Both the position numbers and the translations under genes were made by a program. The notes below the pieces were generated by a model that saw only the letters and a program-made list of their open reading frames with translations, was not told the origin of the DNA and did not search any database. Below, in pieces: positions 24,488-33,900 of a stretch of DNA of 37,632 bases; positions within the stretch are counted from its first letter, which is position 1, and every line of letters starts with the position of its first letter. The DNA comes from CAZGMN01 sp964645765 (lineage in GTDB: Bacteria > Acidobacteriota > Aminicenantia > Aminicenantales > Aminicenantaceae): the NCBI GenBank assembly GCA_964645765.1, contig CAZYBE010000030.1, positions 1 to 37,632 on the forward strand. Reading direction: 5' to 3'.

Positions 24488-24518
24488 AAAAAAAGAGGAG
24501 TGATTAAAATCACTCCTC
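24488..24518 (-). terminator. Rho-independent terminator of the ferredoxin gene
   Basis: On the minus strand an 11-bp perfect stem (24508-24518 with 24495-24505, arms GAGGAGTGATT and complement) with a two-base loop (a real loop would open one or two pairs) is followed by seven T (24494-24488). It lies 28 bases after the ferredoxin stop codon and just before the M50 protease start. Confidence 0.85.
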
Positions 24519-24545
24519 GTCAAAGATAACCCAAATTATTGCGAA

Positions 24546-24800
24546 TTATCCTTTTTCTTCCTGGAGGCGATTAAACTTTTCCTCTAATTGTTCTCTTGTT
24601 TCTTTATGCTCGGGATCAGGAACACAACAATCCACAGGACAGACAGCTGCGCATTGGGATTCATCAAAATGACCGACGCACTCTGTGCATTTCGAAGGGT
24701 CAATGACATAAATCTCTTCTCCCGCTGAGATTGCCTCATTGGGACATTCTGGCTCGCAAGCACCACAATTGATGCACGCTTCAGTAATCATGTAAGCCAT
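24546..24800 (-). CDS. 2[4Fe-4S] ferredoxin (YfhL-like)
   Basis: An 84-residue bacterial-type ferredoxin. Cluster I is C9-C12-C15-C19 (CINCGACEPEC). Cluster II is C38-C41-C50-C54 (CTECVGHFDESQCAAVC), with the eight-residue insertion between the second and third cysteines that marks the Alvin/YfhL subgroup of low-potential ferredoxins. Further cysteines follow at 58-59. GAGGAGG stands six bases before the ATG, and a strong terminator follows. It is a candidate electron carrier for enzymes such as the 2-oxoacid oxidoreductase in this window, although no linkage shows it. Confidence 0.88.
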   Translation of the reverse strand: MAYMITEACINCGACEPECPNEAISAGEEIYVIDPSKCTECVGHFDESQCAAVCPVDCCVPDPEHKETREQLEEKFNRLQEEKG

Positions 24801-24869
24801 TCTTGGCCTCCTCGTTAAAATAAAAAAATTTATTATATATTTTTTTTAAAAATTTACAAGAGAAGGGAG

Positions 24870-25526
24870 TTATTTTTTTGCTTCCAGCTCCCTGACCTTC
24901 TGTGAAGCCTCAAAACTGTAATAAGTCTGGGGAAATTCATCCTGAACTCTCTTATAAAGGATCAGGGCTTTAGCTACCTCTCCTTTCTTTTCATGAACTT
25001 CAGCCTGATGGAAGAGTATGACATCCAAGGAGTAAGCTTTAGGATTTTCTCCCTCTATTTTCTTATAGATATTTATTGCTTTATCATAATCTTTTTGTCT
25101 TGAAAGAATTTGTGCCAATAGGTCTTGAGCCTGATAGTAAAGAATATCTTTCTTGTCTTCCGGCATTTTCTCCAGAAAAGTCTTTGCTTTGGCGTCATCC
25201 CCCTTTTCCACCCAATAATTTGCCAAAAGAAGATAAACCGTGCGGGAGAAGTCTCCGCCTCCGGCCAATGCTTCGAGCTTAGCTTCATTCTCAGGATGGC
25301 TGTCCAATCCGGAACGCAAGTCAAGGATTTGAGCCAGGAGCTTGCTCTGCCTCTCCCGACTCTGTCCCTTGACAATTCTCACCCCAGCAAAGATGATAAC
25401 GACGACAAGAACTAAAAGCAAAAGAGCCACAAGCTGCGTTGTTCTCTCTTTAACGAAGCGGACGATTTTATTAACTGTGGTTACAAATTCGTCCCCTTTA
25501 AGCTGTTTCCTCTTTATCCTTTTCAT
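24870..25526 (-). CDS. Membrane-anchored TPR protein (YfgM/Tol-Pal-like tetratricopeptide)
   Basis: A 218-residue protein. A basic N-terminus (KRIKRKQLKGDEF) is followed by one membrane segment at about 32-53 (QLVALLLLVLVVVIIFAGV). The remaining part carries TPR-like helical pairs: RTVYLLLANYWVEKGDDAKAKTFLEKM, LYYQAQDLLAQILSRQKDYDKAINIYKKI, VILFHQAEVHEKKGEVAKALILYKRV. This is the layout of YfgM-type periplasmic TPR proteins that assist envelope protein assembly. A ribosome binding site AAAGG precedes the ATG, and a good promoter lies just upstream. Confidence 0.7.
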   Translation of the reverse strand: MKRIKRKQLKGDEFVTTVNKIVRFVKERTTQLVALLLLVLVVVIIFAGVRIVKGQSRERQSKLLAQILDLRSGLDSHPENEAKLEALAGGGDFSRTVYLLLANYWVEKGDDAKAKTFLEKMPEDKKDILYYQAQDLLAQILSRQKDYDKAINIYKKIEGENPKAYSLDVILFHQAEVHEKKGEVAKALILYKRVQDEFPQTYYSFEASQKVRELEAKK

Positions 25527-25555
25527 CCTTTATCACTCTCACAAAATTTTTTTTT

Positions 25556-25583
25556 ATTATATCATAGCCTTTAACCCTGGTCA
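25556..25583 (-). promoter_or_regulatory. Probable promoter of the TPR protein gene
   Basis: On the minus strand TGACCA (25583-25578) and a perfect TATAAT (25561-25556) are spaced by 16 bp. The -10 box ends 30 bases before the start codon at 25526. Confidence 0.45.
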
Positions 25584-25766
25584 CTTGGCCTGTTGAGAGC
25601 GGCCAATCCTTTTCAGCCGGCTCACCATATCTTTAAAGCTGATTCGATTACGAGGCTTTTTATTTACCACACTGATTCCAAAAAGCCAAGACCTTTTGAC
25701 CAGATATTCAACTCCTTTCCGCTTACGGGCAATAACCTTTTGACCCTCTTCTTCATGGTTGAAAGC
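25581..25766 (-). other. Unassigned minus-strand open frame without a start codon
   Basis: The 302-base gap between the cyclase and TPR genes holds a stop-to-stop frame of 61 residues on the minus strand. It reads EEEGQKVIARKRKGVEYL, then SWLFGISVVNKKPRNRISF and KDMVSRLKRIGRSQQAK. Its composition is that of a real basic protein, but no ATG, GTG or TTG lies near its beginning. It may be the 3' remnant of a gene, or chance. Another small frame (ATG at the 25755 region, MKKRVKRLLPVSGKELN) overlaps it. Nothing else is seen in 25527-25828. Confidence 0.25.
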
Positions 25767-25828
25767 TTAAGGAATGGAATTTATTTCACTCTAAAAAAAA
25801 TCTATGCAGATGGACCGCAGCCTCTCCC

Positions 25829-27514
25829 CTATTGCAAAACTTCATAAACCAGAATCTCTGAGATTTTCCCTTTGACTTTTTTGAGCCCAATTTTTTTGAC
25901 TTTAAACTTCCCTTTGACCTGCTTGTATGTTTCTTCTCCAATGAGGATCTGGTTCGGCTGGGCAATTGATTCTAACCTCGAGGCAATGTTAACCGGGTCG
26001 CCGATAACTGTATACTCCATCCGGTTCGGTGAGCCCATATTTCCGGCCACGACTCGGCCGGTGTTTATACCAATTCGGACTTCAAATTTCTTCTCCATCC
26101 CTATTTTTTCCATCATCGCTTCCAATTCCTTTCTCATCTCCAAGGCTGCCCTAACAGCCCTCTCAGCATCGTCCTTCTTCTCCACCGGTGCCCCAAAAAC
26201 AGCCATGAGGCCGTCTCCGATGAATTTATCAAGCGTGCCATCATACTTGAAGACAATATCCGTCATCCGGGAGAAGAATTGATTGAGGAGCAGATTGACT
26301 TCCCGAGGCGGCATCTTCTCCGAAAGAGGGGTAAAGCCAACAATGTCGTTGAAGAGAATGGTGGCAGCCAGCTCCTTGGGTTCCATGATATTTTCCTTTG
26401 TCTCTTCACTCCCCTTGATAATCATCTCTATGACTTGAGGGGAATGGAACCTTTCCAGCCGGCTTCTCAATTGCTGCTCTTCATGGATTTTCTCATTCAG
26501 GCTTGCCTGTTCGATGATCATGGCCATCTGACATCCAATGGCTTTGAGGAGCTCAAGGTCATCCTCAGTGAACTGGTTGATGAGCCGGACGCTGTTCAAC
26601 TGGATAACGCCGATGATCTTATCTTTTCTCCAGAGAGGGACACACATCGAGGACTGGATGTGATAGCTGAGCAGGCTTTGGGCATGCTCTAACCGAGAAT
26701 CCTCCATGGCATTGGAAGTGAGAAGGGCGATTTTATCTTGAACGACTCTATTGATAATCGTTCGGCTGATTTTAAGCTCCTGCTTATCTTTGACCTTATC
26801 ATCCTTATATTTAACAATAACAGCATTGAACTCTTCTTTCCCTTTATCGCCGGTGAGAATGACACAGCCGAAATCCGCATCGATGACCATGAAGATCAAG
26901 TCCATGATCTTTTTGAGCAGTTCATTGAAATCATGGATGGCATGAAGCTGGCGGCTGATCTCGTAGAGGACGAAGAGGACTTTATTCATCCTTTCCAGCG
27001 AGGCAAGGTCAGCTTTGGCCTCAGGCTGCAGCTTTCTCTTTTCCGCAAAAGCTACAAAGTCTTTTCCTCTAAAAGTTTTCTGCAGACCCACGGACATCAA
27101 AAGCTCCCGTGAATCCAGCACGCAGCTTTCTTCTGTGCTGGATTGGGCTATTGTCCGAGCTCCCTTCTCCTCAGCCCTTTCTGCAGTCAGGATGACTGAA
27201 TCTGCAGGCGATGGAGCCGGCTTTTCCTCCTTGGTCAAGAATTTGAGCTTGACATATCCGATTTTTATCTCATCCCCATGCTTCAGGGGTACGTTCTGGA
27301 CCAATTTTCCGTTCACCCTTGTGCCGTTGAAACTCCCCATGTCGCTCAAAAAATATTCGTCTTTTGTCTTGACGATCACGGCATGGTGGCGGGAAACGGA
27401 GTTGTCAAAGAGGATGACGTCGTTATCTCCGCTTCGGCCTATGGTAATTTTTTCTTTAAGGGAAGGAAAGTCAAAAGCCTCTCCATCTTGGCTCAGGATG
27501 TGGATTTCTGACAT
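25829..27514 (-). CDS. FHA-GAF-class III adenylate cyclase
   Basis: A 561-residue soluble signalling enzyme. The FHA domain is at about 1-95 (TIGRSGDNDV with R27; SVSRHHAVI; GSFNGTRVNG), which binds phosphothreonine. A GAF domain spans about 185-340 (SSMCVPLWRKDKIIGVIQLNS). The class III cyclase domain is at 375-560: metal-binding D390 (FNDIVGFT) and D434 (FIGDG), purine-selecting K430 and T502 (YTVIGDPVN), and transition-state N509 and R513. All catalytic residues are present, and Lys430 favours ATP over GTP. FHA linked to a cyclase suggests control by a Ser/Thr kinase, and one is encoded at 30941-34093. It is divergent from a cNMP-binding protein gene, a likely effector. Confidence 0.88.
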   Translation of the reverse strand: MSEIHILSQDGEAFDFPSLKEKITIGRSGDNDVILFDNSVSRHHAVIVKTKDEYFLSDMGSFNGTRVNGKLVQNVPLKHGDEIKIGYVKLKFLTKEEKPAPSPADSVILTAERAEEKGARTIAQSSTEESCVLDSRELLMSVGLQKTFRGKDFVAFAEKRKLQPEAKADLASLERMNKVLFVLYEISRQLHAIHDFNELLKKIMDLIFMVIDADFGCVILTGDKGKEEFNAVIVKYKDDKVKDKQELKISRTIINRVVQDKIALLTSNAMEDSRLEHAQSLLSYHIQSSMCVPLWRKDKIIGVIQLNSVRLINQFTEDDLELLKAIGCQMAMIIEQASLNEKIHEEQQLRSRLERFHSPQVIEMIIKGSEETKENIMEPKELAATILFNDIVGFTPLSEKMPPREVNLLLNQFFSRMTDIVFKYDGTLDKFIGDGLMAVFGAPVEKKDDAERAVRAALEMRKELEAMMEKIGMEKKFEVRIGINTGRVVAGNMGSPNRMEYTVIGDPVNIASRLESIAQPNQILIGEETYKQVKGKFKVKKIGLKKVKGKISEILVYEVLQ

Positions 27515-27604
27515 AGAAACATTCCCTCTAATTTTCCGTATAAGAATATAACAAAAGAACCCTTCTCAAGTAAAGAAGGATTCAAAAATTCTTTTATAAA
27601 AAGA

Positions 27605-27633
27605 TTGGATATTCGAATGACATGTGGTATGTT
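27605..27633 (+). promoter_or_regulatory. Probable promoter of the cNMP-binding protein gene
   Basis: TTGGAT at 27605-27610 and TATGTT at 27628-27633 are separated by 17 bp. They lie 21 bases before the start codon at 27655, with AGGAAG in between. Confidence 0.45.
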
Positions 27634-27654
27634 ATTTAGGAAAAAAAGGAAGTC

Positions 27655-28182
27655 ATGATGGAAAATCCAATTTGGGGAAACAGTCTTTTCAGGAAAAAAG
27701 CGAAAAAAAAGGACATCTTTGCTTTGCTTAAGCAGGTCCCGGTATTTGCTGACCTCTCAGCCAGAGAGCTTGTGGAAATAGAGAAAATCGTCCACAAACG
27801 CAAATACAAAAAAGGCGAATCCGTCATTCGCAAGGGAGACCCTGGCCTCGGGATGTATATCATCGTCAAGGGCTCTGTTGAGATTGTGGAGGAAGACAAG
27901 AAAGCCTCTCAGAAGATTCTGGCCAGCCTTCAAGACGGCTCTTTTTTCGGCGACCTGGCTCTGCTCGACGAATCGCCCCGGTCTGCTTCTGCCATCTCTA
28001 CGGTCGACAGCGAAATCATCGGCTTCTTCAGACCGGATTTCCTCGACCTCATCTACAGAAAGCCTAAGTTAGGGATAAAAATTCTCCTTGCTCTGGCGAA
28101 AGTTGTTGGAGAAAGGCTGCGCCGGACCAATGAGTTATTGATGCAGATCCAGGAAGAAAAGAAAACAAGCACAAATGGATAG
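27655..28182 (+). CDS. Stand-alone cyclic-nucleotide-binding domain protein
   Basis: A 175-residue protein with one cNMP-binding domain (residues 28-140) and no DNA-binding helix-turn-helix after it, so it is not a CRP-type transcription factor. The phosphate-binding cassette is GDLALLDESPRSAS at 99-112. The ribose-contacting Glu of canonical CRP/PKA cassettes is Asp (D100), while the phosphate-contacting Arg (R109) is kept. The C-terminal helix (ILLALAKVVGERLRRTNELL) resembles the dimerisation helix of CRP. AGGAAG precedes the ATG. It overlaps the next permease gene by eight bases, so the two proteins may work together, with the cNMP domain gating or tethering to the permease. That is inference. 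Confidence 0.8.
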   Translation: MMENPIWGNSLFRKKAKKKDIFALLKQVPVFADLSARELVEIEKIVHKRKYKKGESVIRKGDPGLGMYIIVKGSVEIVEEDKKASQKILASLQDGSFFGDLALLDESPRSASAISTVDSEIIGFFRPDFLDLIYRKPKLGIKILLALAKVVGERLRRTNELLMQIQEEKKTSTNG

Positions 28183-29308
28183 CTACGCCTTTCATCTCTA
28201 TTCTCAAATCCTGAGGACATTCTGGCGCATCTTTCTGATTGTTCTGGCTATCGCAGCCGTCGCCATTCTCTTCCCTTACGTCAAAGACGTCTTAATCATG
28301 TTCATCATCGCCGGGCTGCTAGCCGTTCTCCTCAGTCCACTGGTTGATTTATTGGAAAGGAGAAGGGTCAAGCGCGGCTTGGCTATTCTTCTGGTCATGA
28401 TTCTGATCCTTGCCCTTCTGGTCCTTTCCTTCTGGATGATTATACCGGCCATCATTCATTCGGTGGAGGCGCTCATCGCTAAGCTCCAATCGGACATTAT
28501 CTCTGACTTCAATCAAAAAGTGGAAACTTTCTTCGACAAACACTTCCGCAACCCAGAGCTTGCCAGAAATGTCATTGCCCGGCTGAACAGGCTCGGCGTT
28601 CAACTGCTCGGCAGTTTAGAAGGGCTCCTCAAGAGCGTGGGCTCATTCCTGGCCTCGGTTGTCATCATTCCGGTTGTCACCTTTTTCTTGATCAAAGACG
28701 CAAGACGTTTCAAAAAGGCTCTCATCTCCAAGGTGCCCAATCAATATTTTGAGCTTTCTTTGAATATTCTTCATAAAACAGGAAACCAAATCACACGCTA
28801 CATCCAAGGTCAGGCGATTGATGCTCTGATCATTGGAATCCTCTCGATTGTCGGCCTGTTCATCATCAACAGTTTCTTCCACGGCCCTGTACCCTATTTT
28901 ATTTTGATCGGAAGCCTGGCAGGATTAGCCAACATTATACCTTACATCGGACCCGTCGTCGGTGCGATTCCGGCTCTGGCCTTAGCCATCTTGAACAATC
29001 CGCCTCATCTGGGACTTGTTCTTCTCTGGATTATCATCCTATTTATAGTCGTCCAAGCTATCGACAATTCTATTATTTCTCCTCTTGTGGTCTCTAAGAG
29101 TGTCAACATGCATCCCTTGACAGTGATTGTGGTGGTGATCATCGGAGGGAAAATAGCAGGAGCCCTGGGGATGCTCCTTGCTGTTCCCCTCACAGGAGTC
29201 ATTAAAGTTATTTTCTCTCAGGTGAGCTGGGGATTGAGGAACTACAAAATCAACTCGCCCTCCAAGGCCGAGGAATACTCTTCCCTAAAAATAATGAATA
29301 GAACATAG
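28175..29308 (+). CDS. AI-2E family transporter (PerM/TqsA-like permease)
   Basis: A 377-residue integral membrane protein with the family's pattern: an N-terminal hairpin of two membrane segments (IFLIVLAIAAVAILFPYVKD, VLIMFIIAGLLAVLLSPLVD), a third at about 70-90, a helical soluble segment with amphipathic repeats (ISDFNQKVETFFDKHF), then 4-5 segments at 150-350 including IPYIGPVVGAIPALALAIL and the conserved SPLVVSKSVNMHPLTVIVVVIIGGKIAGALGMLLAVP motif in pieces. The family includes autoinducer-2 exporters and Na+/H+ antiporters, so the substrate cannot be named. Translation is coupled to the cNMP-binding protein by an 8-bp overlap. Confidence 0.85.
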   Translation: MDSYAFHLYSQILRTFWRIFLIVLAIAAVAILFPYVKDVLIMFIIAGLLAVLLSPLVDLLERRRVKRGLAILLVMILILALLVLSFWMIIPAIIHSVEALIAKLQSDIISDFNQKVETFFDKHFRNPELARNVIARLNRLGVQLLGSLEGLLKSVGSFLASVVIIPVVTFFLIKDARRFKKALISKVPNQYFELSLNILHKTGNQITRYIQGQAIDALIIGILSIVGLFIINSFFHGPVPYFILIGSLAGLANIIPYIGPVVGAIPALALAILNNPPHLGLVLLWIIILFIVVQAIDNSIISPLVVSKSVNMHPLTVIVVVIIGGKIAGALGMLLAVPLTGVIKVIFSQVSWGLRNYKINSPSKAEEYSSLKIMNRT

Positions 29309-29349
29309 GAAGCTGGCCATGGTCAGGAGAAAGAGAACGAAGGTCCAAA

Positions 29350-30168
29350 ATGAGGCTTGAGTTTCTTGGAGTGAGAGGGTCGACTCCGGTTTCCGGGAAA
29401 GACAAGAACAAATACGGCGGCCACAGCCCCTCAGCCTGTCTGAGTCTGTCCAATGGAGAATGGATTATCGTCGATGCGGGAACGGGCATAAAAAAGCTTG
29501 GCGACAGGCTGGCAAGAAAACCGGGAGAAAAGCCCCTTAATATCCACATCCTTCTCACCCATTTCCATCTCGACCATATCATCGGCCTTCCATTTTTCGC
29601 CCCGCTCTACCTGCCAAAGGCCACTATAAACTTTTACGCTGATTCGAGCGGAGAGCTGATAGAAAAGTATCTCAGGGGTTTGATGGCTGGAAGATATTTC
29701 CCTGTGAAACTCAGAGAAACCGCGTCCAAAAAAATTTTTAAAAAAATTCCTGAAAAGAAATTTTACATCGCGGGACTGGAAGTCTCTCATTGTCCTCTTC
29801 ATCATCCTCAGGGCAGTCTAAGCTTTAAAATCAAACACGGTAAGAAACAAATCGTTTTCGCCACTGATACAGAGCATCCTCAAAACGGGCTTGATGAACG
29901 GCTGGTTGCCTTTGCCCGAGGAGCAGACATCTTTATCTACGATGCGATGTTCACGCCCGAGGAATACGATTCCGGGCGGCAAGGATGGGGGCACAGCACC
30001 TGGCTTGCGGGGACAAAGGTGGCAAGGGCAGCTGCGGTCCATAGCCTCCACTTCTCCCATTTTAACCCCGACCATTCCGACAAGAAAATTGACAGGATTG
30101 TCTCCTTGGCGTGTCAAAAGTTCCCCAAATCATTTGGAGCAAGAGAAGGCGTGAAGCTAAGTTTTTAG
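29350..30168 (+). CDS. Metallo-beta-lactamase-fold hydrolase, possible cyclic-nucleotide phosphodiesterase
   Basis: A 272-residue MBL-fold protein. It begins MRLEFLGVRGSTP, the signature of a distinct MBL subgroup. The metal site is HFHLDH (H71, H73, D75, H76), with further ligands in LHHPQG, ATDTEH and HFSHFNPDH. The subgroup is related to PhnP/RNase Z-like hydrolases and includes proteins annotated as cyclic-nucleotide phosphodiesterases. Its position 42 bp after the permease gene, in the same direction as the cNMP-binding protein and next to a cyclase, makes cAMP hydrolysis an attractive hypothesis. A phosphotriester, RNA or other phosphodiester substrate is equally possible from motifs alone. 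Confidence 0.75.
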   Translation: MRLEFLGVRGSTPVSGKDKNKYGGHSPSACLSLSNGEWIIVDAGTGIKKLGDRLARKPGEKPLNIHILLTHFHLDHIIGLPFFAPLYLPKATINFYADSSGELIEKYLRGLMAGRYFPVKLRETASKKIFKKIPEKKFYIAGLEVSHCPLHHPQGSLSFKIKHGKKQIVFATDTEHPQNGLDERLVAFARGADIFIYDAMFTPEEYDSGRQGWGHSTWLAGTKVARAAAVHSLHFSHFNPDHSDKKIDRIVSLACQKFPKSFGAREGVKLSF

Positions 30169-30540
30169 CTCATCTTTCCTCAAGAGAAATCATCGTTATC
30201 CTCACTCCCAAAGGTGAGCCGAAGATTAAAAAAAAATCATCATCAAAATCCTCTTAAAAGGTGATTGTCTTTACAAATATTCTATTGCATCATTCAAATA
30301 GAACTTAGGACATGGAAATGGGCCCGAACAAGCCATCTTCTTAGAAAAAAGGAATGGGAAAAGGAGGATCCTCTCCATCGGGCCCGTCCCCCTCTTATTT
30401 CTTCATCCAGGGAAAGCAGCGAATGAGCTTCTTCTCTTCCCTTCCATCTTCAAGAGCATTTGCCCTCTCATTTCTGACATTAATTTGGCTGCTGAAGCCC
30501 TAAAATACTAAAATAAGAATCTTTTCACAACCAGCTGTCA
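30169..30540. other. Intergenic region between converging genes, with inverted repeats
   Basis: No gene found. GGGCCCGA at 30320-30327 and TCGGGCCC at 30378-30385 form an 8-bp G+C stem around a 50-base loop that itself contains GGAGGATCCTCTCC, a shorter palindrome. There is no T-run directly after it on the plus strand. Because the hydrolase gene and the PilZ gene converge on this region, a termination or mRNA 3'-end role is the simplest reading. Confidence 0.35.
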
Positions 30541-30951
30541 GTGAGTGGCAGATTTATCATCGTCGGACTGGAATCTTTTCTCCAGCATGATTATCTTTTC
30601 CAGGATCTCTGGATCATTGAGGCCCCTCTTCTTGCCATAGGAATTGAATTGAACTCCAAACTGATATTTGTAATTAGCCATAGGGCTTGATGATGTCCAT
30701 CTCACTCTTCCTTTGAGAACCATAAAAGAATCATTCTCAGGAATGGCGATCTTCAGCGACACTTTGTTCGTGGTTGAAAGAAGTCTTTGGCCCACAAAAC
30801 GAATTCCACTGCGGCTGATTTCGATCACCGGATAGAATTCTTCGACATATCTTCTCTTGGAAAAGAAAAATTTCTCAAGCTTGACGCTGACTGTTGCCCC
30901 AGGAACATTGAACCTTTTATGCGCTCTTCTCTCTGGCCCCTTAGCCTCCAT
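30538..30951 (-). CDS. PilZ domain protein
   Basis: A 137-residue protein. The ATG at 30951 follows GGAGGAACC; a TTG 12 bases earlier is less likely. The PilZ fold is shown by RRAHKRFNV near the N-terminus (the R-x3-R motif of c-di-GMP binding), EISRSGIRFVG (the (D/N)xSxxG motif with Glu in first place) and the closing strands FQVQFNSYG-type YQFGVQF. It may bind c-di-GMP, but the D-to-E change makes this uncertain. The gene overlaps the stop of the large kinase gene by 11 bases, so the two proteins are made together and may work in one pathway. Confidence 0.75.
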   Translation of the reverse strand: MEAKGPERRAHKRFNVPGATVSVKLEKFFFSKRRYVEEFYPVIEISRSGIRFVGQRLLSTTNKVSLKIAIPENDSFMVLKGRVRWTSSSPMANYKYQFGVQFNSYGKKRGLNDPEILEKIIMLEKRFQSDDDKSATH

Positions 30952-33900
30952 CGGTTCCTCCAATTTTTGAAATATTTTTATTCAGTCCAGAAAGCCTTTT
31001 CTTCACCTCCTCAACCTCAGGCAGGCCAGGGTCAGCATCCTTCCAGAGTTCGAGGAACTCTTCATATTGCTCTATGGCTCTCTCTTTCCAGCCTCGCTCC
31101 TCGTAAATTCTGCCCAGCATGTAGAGGCTCCTGGCATAGACATCTCCCTGATAGAGTTTCCCTGTAGTAATGGATGTAATATCTTCATACTCCTTTTGCG
31201 CTCTTTCCTTATCTCCTGCTTGGTAATAAGTCAGCGCCAATGACTCAGCAAACCAGGCCTGGTCAGATGTAAACGGCCCCAGTCCATTTTGATAGGGCGA
31301 AAATGAAATGGCTCTCTGAAAATATTCAATCGCCCTGGAATAATTCTTTTTTTCGAGCTCGATCATTCCCTGGAGATTATAATAAAGCCTTATTTCTTTT
31401 TTGTTCATTCCTTCATCGCATAATCTCTTGAGCTCATCTGCTGTTTTATGAGCTGCACTCAATGATTTCATCCCGAGGTAAGCCAGACCTTTAAAATAGA
31501 GAGCACGCCTCTGCCATCTCAGGTCATCATTCACTTCCTGAGCCACATTCCGTGCCAAATCACTCTCCTTTAAGGCCTCCTCCGGCTTGCCTGACTTGAG
31601 ATAGTTATAGGCTAACATCGTATGGAAAGCAGCCTTCCACCAGCTATCGCCAAGCCTTTCGGCCAGCTCGATTCCCTGCTCAAAGTGCGTCCTTCCCTCT
31701 TTCAGCTTTCCCTTCAACAAATTCAGGGTCCCGTTAACAGTTCTGGCATACAGATGGTATCCCAGCTCTTTTGTATTAAGAACATCGAGATACTTTTTTT
31801 CGGCATCTGCATAGTCTCCCCGGCAGTGAGAAATAATCCCCTCCTGGATGATCGACATGACATTATCCGGGTCAAGGGCAAGAGCCTTTTTCGTTTCAAC
31901 AAGAGCAAGCTCAAAATTCCCCTGAAGAAAATAGTTAATAGCTAAGTCCAGACGGATGGAAGCATGTTCTCCAAAATTATCAATGTACAGCTCAAGAACT
32001 TCTTTGGCTTTATCGTACATCCCTTTTGCCATGTAAGCCTCTGCTTGATTTCCGTAGGGAAAAAAGGATTTATCCCTGTTCTGGATTTGCACTTGATACT
32101 GCTCGATGGCTTTATCCCATTCCTCTAAATCAACGTATAAGATGCCCAAATTGCTGTTGGCGATTGTATCATCCGGATAGAGCTTCAAGAGCTTTGTGTA
32201 GGCTTCGATGGCTTTTGGGTATGTCTTCTCCTTATAACGGAAGAATTCTCCTTCGATGAGGTAGCGTTCTCTATCTGATAACCTGTCCTTCAACTCAAAA
32301 GCTTTTCGGAGGTACTTTTCTTTTTCAGAAAACATGAGCAGATTGTTATAGGACATGGCCATGCTTCTGTAAGCCATGGCAAACCCAGGGTCCAGGGCCA
32401 ATGCTTTCTCCATGAGCTGGATGCTCTCGCGATATTCACCCCTGTGGTGGAGGTTCCTCCCCTCGTCGTAATACTGGTAGGCCTGACTGGAACTAGTGGT
32501 AATTTTCCCGAGTTCCTTATCGATATCGGCTGCTATTTCCTCCTTGGTCAGCTTAAGATTTATCTTTATTTTTTTTGTCAGCTCATCCACCATGGAGATG
32601 AGATTCTCCTCTCCTTTGCCGTCCACTGATTCAGAGCCTAAAGGCTCTCCGCTCTCTGCCTTTTGAATCACGATGTTGATTCGAAAGTTTTCGCCCGCCC
32701 TGCTGAAATCTCCAATCAAAATATGGTTGGCCCCTCCCCGGGAAGCCACCTTCTTGAGCTCTTCTCTCGAATAGGTTTTTGCCTCGAGCAGGCTCAGCTG
32801 TCTCAAAATAGCGAAGAGCATGTCTCCACTCAAGACCCGGATATACTTGGACTGGGTGAGGTCGGCGATCAAAAGGTCAGAAAGAGCGGTTCTCCAGTGG
32901 TCCAGGCCTAGGTCTCCGGTGTTGTTCTTGAAATACATGATGGCCAGAGATGGTTTACTCGAGGGAACTGGGAGAGCTTCTTTGTGAGGAAGGAGCTGCC
33001 AGATGAGCACAGCCGCGACGACAAGAGCTGCGATAATCGATACCGGAATGACCAACCTTTTCAGGTTGAATGTCACAGTTATCTCTTTGGATGTGCTCGG
33101 CTTCCTTTTAGGGACGAGCCTTTCGGTTACGGGCAAGCCCATCTCTATCTTTTCGAGCTCGGACCTCACTTCTCCTGCACTCTGGTATCTTCTCTCTTTA
33201 TCCTTCTCCAGGCACTTCAGGATTATGCGGTTCAGGCCTTCAGGAATCTGGGAATTGAGCTCTCTCGGGTCTTTCGGGGCCTCGGTCTTGTGCTTCATGG
33301 CAACGGCTAAAGGCGTTTCGGCTTCAAAGGGGACCTTACCGGTCAGCATTTCATAAAGGATGACACCCAAAGAATAAATGTCTGAACGCTGGTCCACATC
33401 CTTGGCCTCCACCTGCTCCGGAGACATGTATTCCGGTGTTCCGATCATCACCCCAGCTCCGGTTATTCCTTTTGTCTTGATGATGCGGGCAATTCCGAAA
33501 TCCATGATCAGGGCATTCCCCTCTTTATCGATCATGATGTTCTGGGGCTTCAAATCACGGTGAACGACCCCCAAGCGGTGCGCCTCGGCCAATCCCTCGC
33601 AAACCTGTCTGGCCACAGAAATCGCCTTTCCCACGGTCAACTGTCCTGACCTGGCGATAAAGCTTTTTAAGTCCTCACCAGAGACGTATTCCATGGTGAT
33701 GTAATGAGCACCTTCTCCCTTGGTGAGGTCATACATCCGGCAGACGTTGCGGTGGCTGATTTTGCGGGCTAACTTCAGCTCGTTCTTGAAGCGCTCGATC
33801 GTCTCCTCATCAGAAGCAACCTCTGGGTTCAACAGCTTCAAGGCCACTTTTTCATTTATATCTTTATCGAGGACCTTATAGACTCTGCCCATCCCCCCTT

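Noticed and set aside
24478..24513. Longer form of the M50 protease starting at a GTG at 24513
   Set aside because: The GTG and first codons lie inside the stem and T-run of the ferredoxin terminator; MEEKREATV at 24477 is a more natural start.
30380..30440. Possible signal recognition particle RNA (CCAGGGAAAGCAGCG near 30412)
   Set aside because: The conserved GGTCAGGTCCGGAAGGAAGCAGCC core of SRP RNA is not present.
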